Part shown: in pieces, positions 32,783 through 43,950 of the stretch
How positions within the stretch are numbered: the stretch's first letter is position 1
How the letters are laid out: every line of letters begins with the position of its first letter
Assembly (NCBI GenBank): GCA_033816765.1
Contig: CM066291.1
Span: 3,224,001-3,288,000 of the forward strand
Origin: Nothopassalora personata
Taxonomy: Eukaryota; Ascomycota; Dothideomycetes; Mycosphaerellales; Mycosphaerellaceae
Reading direction: 5' to 3'
DNA: 64,000 nucleotides
Translations under genes and position numbers: made by a program
The notes under the pieces: generated by a model
Database searches by the model: none
Seen by the model: the letters and a program-made list of their open reading frames with translations, nothing else
Told to the model about the DNA's origin: nothing

Positions 32783-35326
32783 ATGCCGCATCTCCCCACG
32801 TTCGGCAGTCATGCGAACGATGATGTTCTGCAAGAGATGGTACCTGAGGACCTGCCTCCGAAGAGACGACCGTCGCTGTTGAGGAAGCCGAAGGAATGGT
32901 TGAGGAGGCATCGTGGACATTCCAATGGCCCGGTGTCACCACCTGCGACTGCGCCGACCGAGATTGCTAACACACCGGACTACTTTGTCACTCGAAGACC
33001 CAGTCTGCCAGAAGTTGCCTCTACGAAGCGAGCTGTACCGTCCCTACCTCGACCGCAAACATTCCGTAGGCAAGAGTCTGAACGACGGGAGAAGCTGTTG
33101 GAGGTGGAAGCCACAACTGACGAGCGTAGGGCTCTAAGTGCGGATCGTCGTCGAAGTCGAGGAATCAGTGCCAGTGGCATTCATCGTCCGTTATCTCCTC
33201 TTGCTGCACCTTTACCTTCTACTTCCGCTCCGAGCGTTACACATACTAAAGATGACGAACCTGTCCCTCCTGAGCATGATATATCTTCCGCCGAGGCACC
33301 TGCGAAGCATTCTCCCAAGGACCTACCGCCTTTGTCAATACCGGATGTTATCGATGATCCCATACCGGAGCAGGACATAGATGACAATCAAAGTCGTGTC
33401 GAAAAGTCGTCGTTACAAGAAGACTTCGAACGACATTGGATCCTGAATCTCAGTATGCACTTTCGAGATAAGTCGAATCGCGAGAAGTTCTTTGTCACAT
33501 ATGCAGAGAAGCCAAATAAATGGCGGCGGTTAACGATTTCCTTGGATTATCGAGATGCTCCCGCGGAATCGTTAGAAGCGGAGCTATCATCACTGCACTT
33601 CCAGCGCGATAAGAGCATCCGCATCTACGAGGCGATCCGGGACTCACTGCCTGATATCCAATACTACGACACGGTGACTAACCTCAAACTTGAGACGACA
33701 CGAGACGATGGGCAGCTGCACGTACATGTGCGAGAGGACGCGAACGAGATTGTTCAGTTCCCAGCGATATCCCTGTTTGACCATGTACGGTGTCCTCGAT
33801 ACCATGAGAGCTCCATTCAGTTCGATTCCCACCTCTCCGGCTTTGTGTACAAAGTGCATCTAGACAGCCGCACGTTGATCAAGAAGGAGATTCCAGGTCC
33901 GGACACCGTGGATGAGTTTCTGTATGAAGTCAATGCTCTGGACTCGCTTCTTGGATCTGATCATGTTGTCCAACTCGAAGGACTGGTCACGGACGATCGG
34001 GGAGAGCTCGTCAAAGGCTTGCTCTTGTCTTATGCTTCGCAAGGCGCTCTCGTCGATATGGTCTACGACTTCAGAGACAGACCTGAGCTGAGTTGGCCTC
34101 GCCGTGAACGATGGGCGAAGCAGATAGTGGCTGGTCTTGCAGCCATCCACGAAGCTGGTTTTGTACAAGGCGACTTCACCTTGTCAAACATTGTCATTGA
34201 TGAGGACGACAATGCACAGATCATTGACATCAATCGAAGAGGGTGCCCTGTTGGCTGGGAGCCTCCTGAACTTGGCAGATTGATCGACAGTGGTCAGCGA
34301 ATCGGCATGTGCATTGGTGTCAAGACGGATCTGTTTCAGCTCGGCATGGTCTTGTGGGCACTTGCTGAGCAAGTGGATGAGCCAGAAAGGGTTGAACGGC
34401 CTTTGCCAGATGTAACCTCTGAGGCACCTCTGTACCTCCAAGAAAGCATCAGGATATGCTTGAGTGAGCGGCCTCAACGCCGGCTTTGTGCGAAAGAGCT
34501 TCTGCGATACTTTCCACAGCCCACAGGGTATCCGCGAGAGTCTGCTAAACACTCTTCAGAGCTCTCCCACGATCCAAGAGCATCAGAATATAGCGAGACG
34601 ACGTCACATCGATCGGCGAAGGAGTACATTGATCCAGATCTTGCCGTCACGATCGACGAAGTCAAAGACAGACGACGATCACCGGCACGATTCGCAGACC
34701 AGGTGACCTACCTCAACCCGGAGTCTGCTGGTGACTCCAACCCGGCCTCATCGACATATCGCTTCGAAAGCGCCGGGTCCTGGGTGATCGGCAGACGCAG
34801 TCGAACAAGCCGCGGCCGCTCTCCAGTCTCAAGTCGCCGTCGCCGCAGCTCGCCATCTGGACGCACACCTTCCAGCGCTACATCATTATCCGAAGCTTCG
34901 CCATCACGGCGACCTGATGATGAGACCTGGGACGCGTGCGGTAGCTCCAGTGAACGCGATGGTAATAAATGCCATCCGCGATCCCACTCACCGCGAGGAA
35001 GACGGTCAACTCCTCCACCGGCTGACAAGCGCCTCACAGCGGTACAGAGTCAAGACCCCGGCGTTGTAGCCGAACTTGTGCATACTGATTCTGGTTTCGA
35101 CGAAGCCATGGAGGATCTGGACCTTGATACTTCGAATTTGACCGAGACGCCGAGGATGAGGAGAGTTAGGACTTATGTTTCTGACGAAGATGACGACGAC
35201 GACGGGGAATTTAGAGAGCGGCGAGCGAGTCTTGACGGCAAGCCCGACGTAGCTCGAGGTCGCGAGGTCGGCGTCGTCGATATGAATGATGAGTCACGAC
35301 AGGAGTGCGCTTGCCTGCCGAATTGA
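32783..35326 (+). CDS. large kinase-like protein, fungal
   Basis: 847 aa, intronless. The N-terminal ~230 residues are basic and disordered (KRRPSLLRKPKEWLRRHRG). A middle region (about 220-330) includes HWILNLSMHFRDKSNREKFF, found before kinase domains in several fungal proteins. The protein-kinase-like domain covers about 350-600: SGFVYKV, LIKKEIPG (the Lys of VAIK), HEAGFVQGDFTLSNIVID in place of HRDLKxxN (catalytic Asp and Asn kept), and IIDINRRG in place of DFG (Asp kept), then GVKTDLFQLGMVLW. The tail (600-847) is Ser/Arg-rich and ends with an acidic run (DEDDDDDGE). Activity is possible but unproven; substrate unknown. Confidence 0.85.
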   Translation: MPHLPTFGSHANDDVLQEMVPEDLPPKRRPSLLRKPKEWLRRHRGHSNGPVSPPATAPTEIANTPDYFVTRRPSLPEVASTKRAVPSLPRPQTFRRQESERREKLLEVEATTDERRALSADRRRSRGISASGIHRPLSPLAAPLPSTSAPSVTHTKDDEPVPPEHDISSAEAPAKHSPKDLPPLSIPDVIDDPIPEQDIDDNQSRVEKSSLQEDFERHWILNLSMHFRDKSNREKFFVTYAEKPNKWRRLTISLDYRDAPAESLEAELSSLHFQRDKSIRIYEAIRDSLPDIQYYDTVTNLKLETTRDDGQLHVHVREDANEIVQFPAISLFDHVRCPRYHESSIQFDSHLSGFVYKVHLDSRTLIKKEIPGPDTVDEFLYEVNALDSLLGSDHVVQLEGLVTDDRGELVKGLLLSYASQGALVDMVYDFRDRPELSWPRRERWAKQIVAGLAAIHEAGFVQGDFTLSNIVIDEDDNAQIIDINRRGCPVGWEPPELGRLIDSGQRIGMCIGVKTDLFQLGMVLWALAEQVDEPERVERPLPDVTSEAPLYLQESIRICLSERPQRRLCAKELLRYFPQPTGYPRESAKHSSELSHDPRASEYSETTSHRSAKEYIDPDLAVTIDEVKDRRRSPARFADQVTYLNPESAGDSNPASSTYRFESAGSWVIGRRSRTSRGRSPVSSRRRRSSPSGRTPSSATSLSEASPSRRPDDETWDACGSSSERDGNKCHPRSHSPRGRRSTPPPADKRLTAVQSQDPGVVAELVHTDSGFDEAMEDLDLDTSNLTETPRMRRVRTYVSDEDDDDDGEFRERRASLDGKPDVARGREVGVVDMNDESRQECACLPN

Positions 35327-36003
35327 CAGGACGGCATTCGGGCGTGGGAGGGTGATTCAATCGCGTATCCGGTGTAGAATCCTAGGGTTAGGTCACAGTG
35401 TCCATAGCTGAACATTACTTCCTCGAAGCCGAATACTCATCATAGGAGGTCACGATCGTCTCTGCTGTAGGGAGGACCCATCTTCGCAAAAGTTTCCCAC
35501 GTGCTTGAGGCATGGAGTCGGTCGTTGAGGTGACGTGCCGGTAACAAGTGCTGGGACGGCAGCGACAGGGCCGGTATGGAGTTCCGTCGCGTCAATAGAC
35601 CGTCTCATGAATGATTGATTCACTGTGATACAATCAATAGTGTCTATGACATTCGTCTCTACGTGTGTATTAACGTTGTGGAAACCGGACCTAGATAGAG
35701 GTCAAGATAGAAAGGTAACAAGTGGCGAGATGAGACGAATTGGACCAAGCAGATCAAGGCTGATAGCCTTGCATATATACGTACTGTCAACTCCAAGTAT
35801 GTGTCATCTCTCCTTCCAAGCCCGAGTCATCAATAGTACAAGACAGTAAGAATCTGGGATGTACACCACCAGGTCCATGCCAGCCAATGCACCCAAGAAC
35901 GCTATTAAGCTGAGAAAGGAAAAGGGTGAGCCAAGCCCGTCCGTCTGTCGTGGCATTCTCGTCTGTGCTCATGTGCATTGTACTGTCATCCTTCTTGCCG
36001 TCC
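35327..36003. other. convergent intergenic region
   Basis: 3' flanks of the kinase-like gene and the DUF2417 gene. Nothing else recognised. Confidence 0.55.
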
Positions 36004-37779
36004 TTACTCATTCCTAGGCTGCTCAACGACGCCAATCTCGGCATCGGGGTGGTCTTGACGGGCCTTGTGGTGCGCCTTAACCAGCTCACCGAGTCTTTTC
36101 TCCATCAGCTGACGGCCGTCGTAGGTTCTCCACACGTAGTGTGGCGCCTTGTTGACGACATCCCAGCTGAGCAGCTTGCCGGTGATCTTGGTGAGGTCCT
36201 TCTGCTTGTCACCCCACTCTTTGTCCTTGCGTACGCTGATCTCAGACGAAACGATCGAGAGTGGTGTATCGGTAGCTTGAATAGTTCTGGCGGATGCGAT
36301 CTCCTGCTTGGTGAACGAATTCGCAACCAAGTTCTCCTGGAGCTTCGCTTTGATCAGCTTGCCACCTGTAAAGGAGGCCCGGCCATAGACACGATCCTCC
36401 CTGGTCTGGCCCTGGAAGATGGCGCCGGTGATGCGACGGATGCCAAGTGGACTGATGATTCCCCAGCCCCACGTGAAGAAGCCGGTGACTGGGTCGCCGA
36501 TACGGTAGAGGAGGTCCTCGTGGAGAGGATCCACAAGCATAATACCGACGACCTCGCGAAAGTTGCGAGCGCTGAAGATGCGAGTGACAATGCTTCCGTA
36601 GCCCGCGCCAACTAGAATCCAAGGTCCTTGCTCACCAGCGATAGCCAGTGCTTCAGCGAGATTGTCAGCAGACATGCCAGCGCTGTGTGGCGATGGAGCA
36701 TTGTCAGACCAGGCATAGCCAGGCCGGTCCCAGTAGCAGTAGCGATCGATTGTGCCGTTCTTCATCGCAGCGTATGCCCAGTGTTCAAAGTCGTACTCGA
36801 CAGGATCTTCAGCGCCTTCGAGCAAGATGGTCGGTGATTTGTTGCCGTTAGCATCCGTCGTGGCATTTCCGATGCAAGCGAAGTGCACTTCGTACTTTCC
36901 ATCATCGACTGCAACGCGGTCCCCTTCGAACTCGAGTCCAGCGTCAATGCTGCGGATGATCAAAGTGGCCGTCGTTGAGACGGTGATGATAATGAAGACA
37001 ACCAGGATCGTTGTTGATGCGAGAACAGAGAGCCACTCCTTCAGTGTTCGCCTTGTCTCTGGTCGTCCCGTCAGGCGTTCCTCTTCCTCACGCTTGCCCC
37101 AGGCGACAATGCGATCCGTGAAGAGGACCCAGATGGCCATCAGCGCAGCCCATCCCACACTGGCGATACCCGGCGCTCCCTCTTCTGCCCTCAGTCGTGC
37201 TACTGAAACAATGATGATCAGGTTGATAAGCAGGAAGACGGACAGAATGCCTTGGCTCACTCGCATCGCCAAGCTTGGCGAAGAGAAGAACAGCAGCGAG
37301 TTCAGCAGCACGCTCGAGGTCAAGGTCGTGTATGCGAAGTCGAAGAAGCCTGAGCCACGAGTGTGCAGACCTGGCGGCGACACGAAGATGCTGACGAGGA
37401 GCAGCACCCACCACAGGAAGGTGATGACGAGGAAGAGTATGGTCAGGTAGCGGGTGAATCGTACGGCCCAGAGGTTGTATGGGGAGACCTGTCGTCGTCG
37501 TCGTCGTTAGCAATGCCATTTCCATGCCGTGCCGTGCCGTGCTCAAACACTCACTGCCGGGTCATCTGGATCAAGGTAGCCATTTGAGTGTGGTGGGCGT
37601 GGGTTGGCAGGCAGGAGCCGGTCTCTCTCCGTCGGCTCCCTCATGTTTCTGCTGCTGCGAGGCCTCGAGCTGCGTGGGTCAAAGTCGCGCTGGTCGGCGC
37701 GCTCTTCTTCTTCTTCTTCTTCTTCGTCGTGCTCAGCGTGGTCTTTCTTCTTGGAGCCCCACAACGAGGTCGAGGTCAT
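36004..37779 (-). CDS. DUF2417 integral membrane alpha/beta hydrolase
   Basis: Exons (minus) 37779-37555 and 37488-36004 with a 66 bp intron (GTGAGT...CGACAG) give 569 aa. Joining restores DPDDPAVSPYNLWAVRF, the conserved start of the membrane part. Residues 1-75 are a charged, Glu-rich cytoplasmic tail. Then come about six membrane segments (for example LTILFLVITFLWWVLLLVSIFVSPPG) and, from about 270, an alpha/beta hydrolase fold (YCYWDRPGYAWSDNAPSPHS, then PWILVGAGYGSIVTRIF). The nucleophile elbow reads GAGYGS, so the usual Ser is replaced by Tyr and catalysis is doubtful. Fungus-specific family of unknown role. The start is preceded by a compound microsatellite. Confidence 0.87.
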
Positions 37780-37807
37780 GCTGGCTCTTTCCTGCTGCCG
37801 GGGACGG

Positions 37808-37864
37808 TATATATATATATATATATATATAGAGCTTCGGCTATCGTGCTAACACACACACACA

Positions 37865-37908
<44 letters not shown>
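37808..37908. repeat. compound microsatellite (TA)12, (AC)8, (CT)21
   Basis: (TA)12 at 37808-37831, (AC)8 at 37852-37867 running directly into (CT)21 to 37908. The cluster begins 29 bp upstream of the DUF2417 start codon, in its 5' leader or core promoter. Confidence 0.93.
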
Positions 37909-37912
<4 letters not shown>

Positions 37913-38559
37913 CTTCTGCACGCGTTTGAACGACTCTGCTCCGTGCACGGCAAAAGGTGCAGCGCTATTGCAGAGGAGTCAAAAGGTCTGCCTGGAGTAC
38001 CTGCTACAAGCTCCAGCTGGCAGATCCTGCCGTTGCACGACGATGACGAGGCGGCGGACCAAGAAGGTGGCACTTGGCACGAAGCCTCGATGCGCTTACC
38101 GGCCACCCCCGCCCGCTACGGCATGCTTCTAAACTCTGATCAAAACAGGTATTGCATTGCATTTCGAAATGTCCTGCATGCGTGAACCATCTTTTCACTT
38201 GGATGCCGCAGTAGACAGACGTCTGCCATCGACAGCAGTCTCATTATTATCAAACTCCAGCACGAGAAATATGGATGGCTGCTGGTGGGCTGATCTGCAG
38301 CATATCATCATCCCTGCGCCGCGTGCAGCGATCGACAGCGAGCACGGGTCAGCCATCTGGACTTGACTCCGGCGCTAAGCGATTCGACAACCTTCACCTT
38401 CATTCACGCTTCTTCTGAACAAAATTGGAAGAGCAACATGTCGACTTGCATGTGAGCGGTTCGCCACTCAAGGCTCGCAGAACAGCTTGATCCAATGCGC
38501 GTACCACCGCGCCACCGAATCACCCTCACATCGAGAGCTACCCTTACCTGTGCAACGCC
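37909..38559. promoter_or_regulatory. divergent promoter region, DUF2417 gene / PPE1
   Basis: About 650 bp between the microsatellite and the PPE1 start, with divergent genes on both sides. No small gene or motif recognised. Confidence 0.5.
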
Positions 38560-39729
38560 ATGTCGGAACTCTACAGGCAAAGCGTGAACGGTGCCGCACC
38601 ACCAAATGAGAATCTCAGACCTCCGCCCGTGCCAATAGCCACACCTCCGCATGGTGAATTTGACGATTATCCTTCGTCAGACTCATCAGCTTCGTCTGCC
38701 GCCACTGTGGACACGATAAGGCCATCTTCACGTGAGCAAGCGGCTCCGGCAACACATTGGACCAATTTCTTCGACCAGGAGTTACATCTGGAAGAGGAGA
38801 TTGGCGAGCACAAGGCTGTCTATCATGCTTATCTCACGTTGCCGGTAGACCTCAAAAAGGATCCGCTGTTCATCTGCCACCATGGAGCTGGAGCATCGGG
38901 GTTATCATTTGCCATCTTTGCACAGCAGATAAGAGCGAGGCTGCCGACGGCTGGTATCCTTAGCCTGGAGGCTCGTGGACATGGCTCAGTCGTGACCAAC
39001 ACGCAGACACAAGAAGAAGTCATCGACTACAGTCTGCAAACCTTGACCAATGATGCTGTCTCGATGATCAGGCTCACAGCCTCCACCTTGGGCTGGAACG
39101 CATTGCCTCCGACAGTGCTACTTGGACACAGTCTCGGCGGTGCAGTAGTGACGACTCTAGCCACCGACCATTTCAAAGTCTTTGGTAGCTCATTCATTGG
39201 CTACAGCGTGATAGATGTCGTCGAGGGCTCAGCAATCGAGGCATTGGGCCACATGAAGACTTATCTCGCTTCCCGACCGAGCATGTTCTCCAGCGTGGAG
39301 GAGGCAGTGGATTGGCACATTCGAAGTCGGACTATCCGAGATCACCAAAGTGCCGAAGCTTCAGTGCCTAGTCTGCTCGTACCATCACCTTCTGGCAACG
39401 GCAAGCTCATCTGGAGAACAAATCTCGACGCCACAAATCCGTGGTGGGAGGAATGGCTCACCGGCATGTCGAAGAAGTTCCTGTCTGGAAGAGGCGCAAA
39501 GCAGTTGATCCTGGCTGGCACGGATCGACTTGATAAAGACTTGATGATCGGCCAGATGCAGGGCAAATTCCAGTTGCTGGTGATACCCGAAGCTGGACAC
39601 TTTGTGCACGAGGACGTTGCGGAGAAGACGGCAACCCTGCTGATTGAGTTCTTTAAGCGGAACGACAGGAGTCAGATGGTGCTACCGCCAAAGGTCAGTG
39701 ACCTCTTAGCACAAGGGAAGAAGGTATAG
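38560..39729 (+). CDS. PPE1: protein phosphatase methylesterase 1 (PP2A demethylase)
   Basis: 389 aa, intronless. It removes the methyl ester from the C-terminal Leu of the PP2A catalytic subunit and so opposes Ppm1/LCMT1. Alpha/beta hydrolase: oxyanion region FICHHGAGASGLSF (about 104-117), LSLEARGHGSV (about 135-143), nucleophile Ser191 in LLGHSLGGAVV, acid region LAGTDRLDKDLMIGQMQGKFQ and catalytic His in PEAGHFVHED (about 350). The N-terminal 60 residues are Pro/Ser-rich and disordered. Length and motif order match fungal Ppe1. Confidence 0.94.
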   Translation: MSELYRQSVNGAAPPNENLRPPPVPIATPPHGEFDDYPSSDSSASSAATVDTIRPSSREQAAPATHWTNFFDQELHLEEEIGEHKAVYHAYLTLPVDLKKDPLFICHHGAGASGLSFAIFAQQIRARLPTAGILSLEARGHGSVVTNTQTQEEVIDYSLQTLTNDAVSMIRLTASTLGWNALPPTVLLGHSLGGAVVTTLATDHFKVFGSSFIGYSVIDVVEGSAIEALGHMKTYLASRPSMFSSVEEAVDWHIRSRTIRDHQSAEASVPSLLVPSPSGNGKLIWRTNLDATNPWWEEWLTGMSKKFLSGRGAKQLILAGTDRLDKDLMIGQMQGKFQLLVIPEAGHFVHEDVAEKTATLLIEFFKRNDRSQMVLPPKVSDLLAQGKKV

Positions 39730-40654
39730 TGTGCCTGGTACTGTATATGGGTGCCACGAGGAGAATTGCTTCCAAGACCCGTGGAAACCTGAATCGTAGC
39801 GACGACATTATCCGTGGAGTTGCGAAACGCCAGCTACATTGACATACGGGGGCCCTGGGTGCTTGTAGTCTTCATCCCTCAGGCTCGTGCGTACCACCGT
39901 ACGATATGTGTGAGTATGATGATTGCCCAAATGCGGACTGAAGCAAAGCGAGCTGGTACATGAGCCGAGCTGTTAGACGAGTTTCGCCAGCTGTACAGAA
40001 GCATTTCATCTTGAAGGTAGGAGGAGCTCTTGAGCTACACGCCATATGTGGCAGCATTGAAATTCTCAACATGTGCTCCTCTTCCCTCTGCTCACCCGAC
40101 GGTATAAATGTACGAGGTCGTTCTCCCGCCGCTGACTGAACTTCACCATCCTCAGATCTCCTTGATGCTACTGTGCTCCGCTCGGTGTCCCTCCACGTAC
40201 GATGCCGTCCAGGCACTAGCCATCATACCGTCCTCGTGGTTACCAAAGTTCTACACTTATCGTCTCGACTCCACATGATGCAACAAAGACCTTCGAAGGG
40301 GGAGGGGGCGCCGCTACAGATGACCGTTACTGTTATTCCAGAATGCTTGGCTGTGTACCGTACACGAAATCTACATTGCGGTCGTGAGACCTTTCAACGC
40401 CGTCGCGAGACGCTCTACGCTATTTTCTATCTTCAACTCCCCCCCAAGGATGTGGCTGGCTTATTATTGCTCGAAATTTGCTCATAGTAGATTGCCTTTT
40501 GGTGAAATTCTTCCGGGTTCCAGGTTCCATCCGCGCGTCCCGAGACGCCGATGCAAAACGTGCCGGAAGTGTATCTTATCGCTGATCATGCTTTCATCTC
40601 GGTCGGATTGTGACTTGAGGTTGCTGCCATTGTTTGGCCGAGAAGTAAGCTATT

Positions 40655-40692
<38 letters not shown>

Positions 40693-41370
40693 ATTTCCGG
40701 AGTCCGACGGCATGTGCAGGTCGACTTTGTGGTATGTACAATTTGTCTGCCATTGATTGTCAGCGACAGGACTGGGACCAGCTATGGGTTCTTGCGGTGT
40801 GGCTTACTTGGTGGGTCGGCATTCGACGCGATGCACTATTTTGCAGGCGGTCTGGGTCCTACGACTGGCTTGGGCCTTTGTGTGCCGGTTGTGTCAACGC
40901 CTCCACGTCCTTGGAGGTACATGATCGAGTGGGGGGAGGCTGTGTGGAAGTTGAAAGTTTGTGTCGCAGCCATTGTGAGGTTTCTTCTGCTTGGAGGCTA
41001 CTGAGTACGTTGTGAGGCTGCTGCAACTCGACAATGAGGTAGATGTTGACATAGATAAGATCGTCAGGTCCGGAGATACTCGCGCTTCTTAAGCAGTTTC
41101 ATGCCATCTTCTGACATCTTCACGGTCGCATAGGTGGCCATGTCAAAGCCTACATCATTCACGCTTTGCCTTTGCGCGGTCGAGGTGCCGCGTGGAAGTC
41201 GCAGCGGTGTCGTGGTCTTGTCATTTTATTCCAGGGTGTCAGATTCCCGGCCCGACGTTCGGATCGCATTCAAGGTTCGGCTGTCTCTTCGCCCCGTCCG
41301 TACAGCAAGGCTGATATGACACCTAATCGGAATTGAGCTGGTTCCTGGCACCGCATTGAACAATGGATTC
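39730..41370. other. convergent intergenic region with (GT)n
   Basis: 1.6 kb with no supportable gene. It contains a (GT)17 run at 40656-40690. A 206-codon frame (40,384-41,004) runs through this repeat and shows no family character. Confidence 0.55.
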
Positions 41371-42006
41371 TCAGTCCATCATGCTTGGGTCCCATGACCA
41401 GACCTTCTCCTTCGTCTCACCACTACTGGGTGCCTTTTGAGCTGCCGCCGTTTCAGTCTTGTCAGCGGATACTCGTTCTTCGGGAGGCACGAAACTGCCA
41501 CTACCGGGTGGGTTCAATGTGGGTTTATCCTCGATCGGCTGACCCAGAGTCTTCTCCCAATATGCTTTTTCGAAGCCATCCATGTACTGCGTGTACTGCG
41601 GACCTGCTTTTACCCAGCCTTTTACACCTCCTTCCAACACGGTGACATTCATGTCGGTGTCCCCTGCGACATTTCTCACGTGTTCTAGAAACCAGGCTGC
41701 ACATCTTAGTCCTCTGCCGTTGGAGCTTCCACATGTAAACACAACCCACTCCATGTCGCTTTTGAAGGCGAGCTCATATAGGATACCGCGATTCCAGTAA
41801 AAGCCCTGCGCAGGTATATTGATGCTCCCTCGTATAGCTCCACCCTCGTAGTCCGTTCGACGGACGTCTACAATGAGCATGCTGCCTATCTTCAAGGACA
41901 TGATCATGAGGGCTCGACTGCGAGGGAAGACGTCTGCCGTCATCGTGGGCTCGGGAAAGGCGGCATGCCACGGCTTCTCGACGGTCTGCTCGTCGGTGGC
42001 CGCCAT
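41371..42006 (-). CDS. rhodanese / CDC25-like (ACR2-type) protein
   Basis: 211 aa from the Met at 42006 (MAATDEQ). An extension to 42105 adds 33 residues. Single rhodanese domain: LIVDVRRTDYEGGAIRGSINIPAQ (about 44-67), and the active-site loop C92-GSSNG-R98 in VVFTCGSSNGRG, then LEGGVKGW. A six-residue CxxxxxR loop of this kind is typical of Cdc25/Acr2-type phosphatases and arsenate reductases rather than sulfurtransferases. Substrate cannot be told from sequence; arsenate reduction or protein-tyrosine dephosphorylation are both possible. The C-terminal 50 residues are disordered. Confidence 0.85.
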   Translation of the reverse strand: MAATDEQTVEKPWHAAFPEPTMTADVFPRSRALMIMSLKIGSMLIVDVRRTDYEGGAIRGSINIPAQGFYWNRGILYELAFKSDMEWVVFTCGSSNGRGLRCAAWFLEHVRNVAGDTDMNVTVLEGGVKGWVKAGPQYTQYMDGFEKAYWEKTLGQPIEDKPTLNPPGSGSFVPPEERVSADKTETAAAQKAPSSGETKEKVWSWDPSMMD

Positions 42007-43950
42007 TGACAGTGGGATGCTGCAGAGTTTTCGTACAATGGTGAAAGATGGAAAGTGTCTTGAAAAGCAGATCGTGATCGTGAGAGACGAGGGTGATCTG
42101 GCCAAGGTGTGACAGCATAAACGTTACTGGCCTCCAAAATCCTTCCGGCCCGTTACTACGATCTTTGGTCCTTTTTCTTATCTACGCGCCCTGCAACATT
42201 GGAACACGCCTATTTAACAGCGAAAGGTTCTATATACGCAATTAAAGGCTAGCATCAGCGAAGAATGCAGTAGTGCAGTGTTCGAGTGCTGTAAACTCCC
42301 AGGAACGTTTTTGCTTTCCAGCGGTGGCCGGCATTCATCTACCGCCGCTAGTGCGATTTTTGAGTTCGGGCATCGGAGACGCTGGTCCGATGGCGACTTG
42401 GAACAGCAGCCCAACTCTCCTACCTCACTTTTCCCTCTGCCATTAACTGTGGTCACATGTACTGAGCTGCCGGTAGCATCGCCATCGTTTTGAGAAGAAA
42501 CTGCACTCCTATGATGGTCCACATGTCTCTTCGTCACATAGGAGATAGGTACGTGAGGCATCGAGACGAACAATCGTTAAGGTGGCAGCACAATACAATA
42601 CCGGCTTTCTGATCCTGGTTCACTACTGTGAGGAGCGGTGTGTCACTGCAATCCGAAGGAGCATGCAGAAAGGACCCGGTTTTTCGGCGAAAATACAATT
42701 TCTTGCTGTTCACGTTCGCGTCAGATGCAGAGCTGCCTCGACCACACCAAGATGGAAGTCATGAATCGCTGCATTGGAGCAGAAGAGCACATTGCCATCG
42801 ATGCGACACAGCCTCCATACAACACCATCGAAACGACGATCCTAGGCGGAGATGTCTTCTGAGCACTTCCCCCCAACATGAACGGATCATAGCTGCTGCC
42901 ATAGCTCTATGACCAACACTCGGCGAAAGTGTAGGGACGAGAGCCGTGACTTGGTTCTGCTGTATACTAATGATAGATCCATTATTGTCGGTCTCCATAC
43001 CCACGCTATCGAAAGATCCACCTACAATATCCTCTATTCGACCGCATCCTCGGAGTGGCGGCCACGAGCTTGTCTCCATATCTCGTGGATGGAAGCACAA
43101 GCGACGTGCAATAATGCATTGGGTGCGACCCTGACACGCGCCCAGCTGCACCTGCAGCAGCAGTCTTCGGATGTTTTGGCAAACGGCACTGACGCAGTCT
43201 GTAGTACAATGCGTCGTCAAGCAAAAGCGCCACGAGCGGAAGTAGGTGGGTCAAGATGCGGCTCAACGATAGTGCAGAGGCAAGGATGTGGCTGGAGCCA
43301 AGCATATCGCAGATTCATTCTCTGTTCCTCAGGCGACGCCCGGCACCTGCACATCTCCTTGCCACGCCATCAGTATACATCTTGACCGCCACCTTTCTTG
43401 TTTCGAAAGACGCGCTCTTCGTCTTGATTCGAGAGAACTCAACGCCACAATATGCGACACAGTCGCCTGGAATCGATGTTTACACGCGAAGCATCACCGA
43501 CGAAGGCGCAACGGCCCGATGCCAGGCGGCTAAGAGATCTCTGTACATGATCCCGGTCCCACGATGTGGCTACTGCGCGTGCTCAGAAAGCAGAGGATGC
43601 AAGCGAAATTTCTGTTGCGGAAGGTCGCACTGCTGCTAATTCCAGCCATCGCTTCGTGTCACAGCACAACGCTACTCCACTCAATGGCAAGAGATTCGGT
43701 GTCCGCACGCTTTTGGCAGTCAGTCATGCACAGATGTATGCGATGCGACGCTCGAGAACGCCAGGCGTTCCTCAGACAAACGAGCCTTGGATCCACCCTC
43801 GTGGCAAAGGAATTGATAGACCTGGCGTCGGCACCTCAATTACGGGTTCGTTTGATGTAGGTGTCTTTTCTACGTTCCTGCGAGTACCAGCAAAACTACT
43901 CTTACGACTTCAATCGTTGGTTCGTTTGGTCATTCGTTGTGCTTTCAAGT
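42007..43950. other. long divergent intergenic region upstream of laccase
   Basis: 1.9 kb between divergent genes. Overlapping short frames on both strands, none with a recognisable domain or signal peptide. Probably regulatory DNA for the secreted laccase; no motif assigned. Confidence 0.5.

Noticed and set aside
40384..41004. 206-codon frame in the PPE1/rhodanese gap
   Set aside because: It runs through a (GT)17 microsatellite giving a Cys-Val run, and has no signal, domain or splice support.
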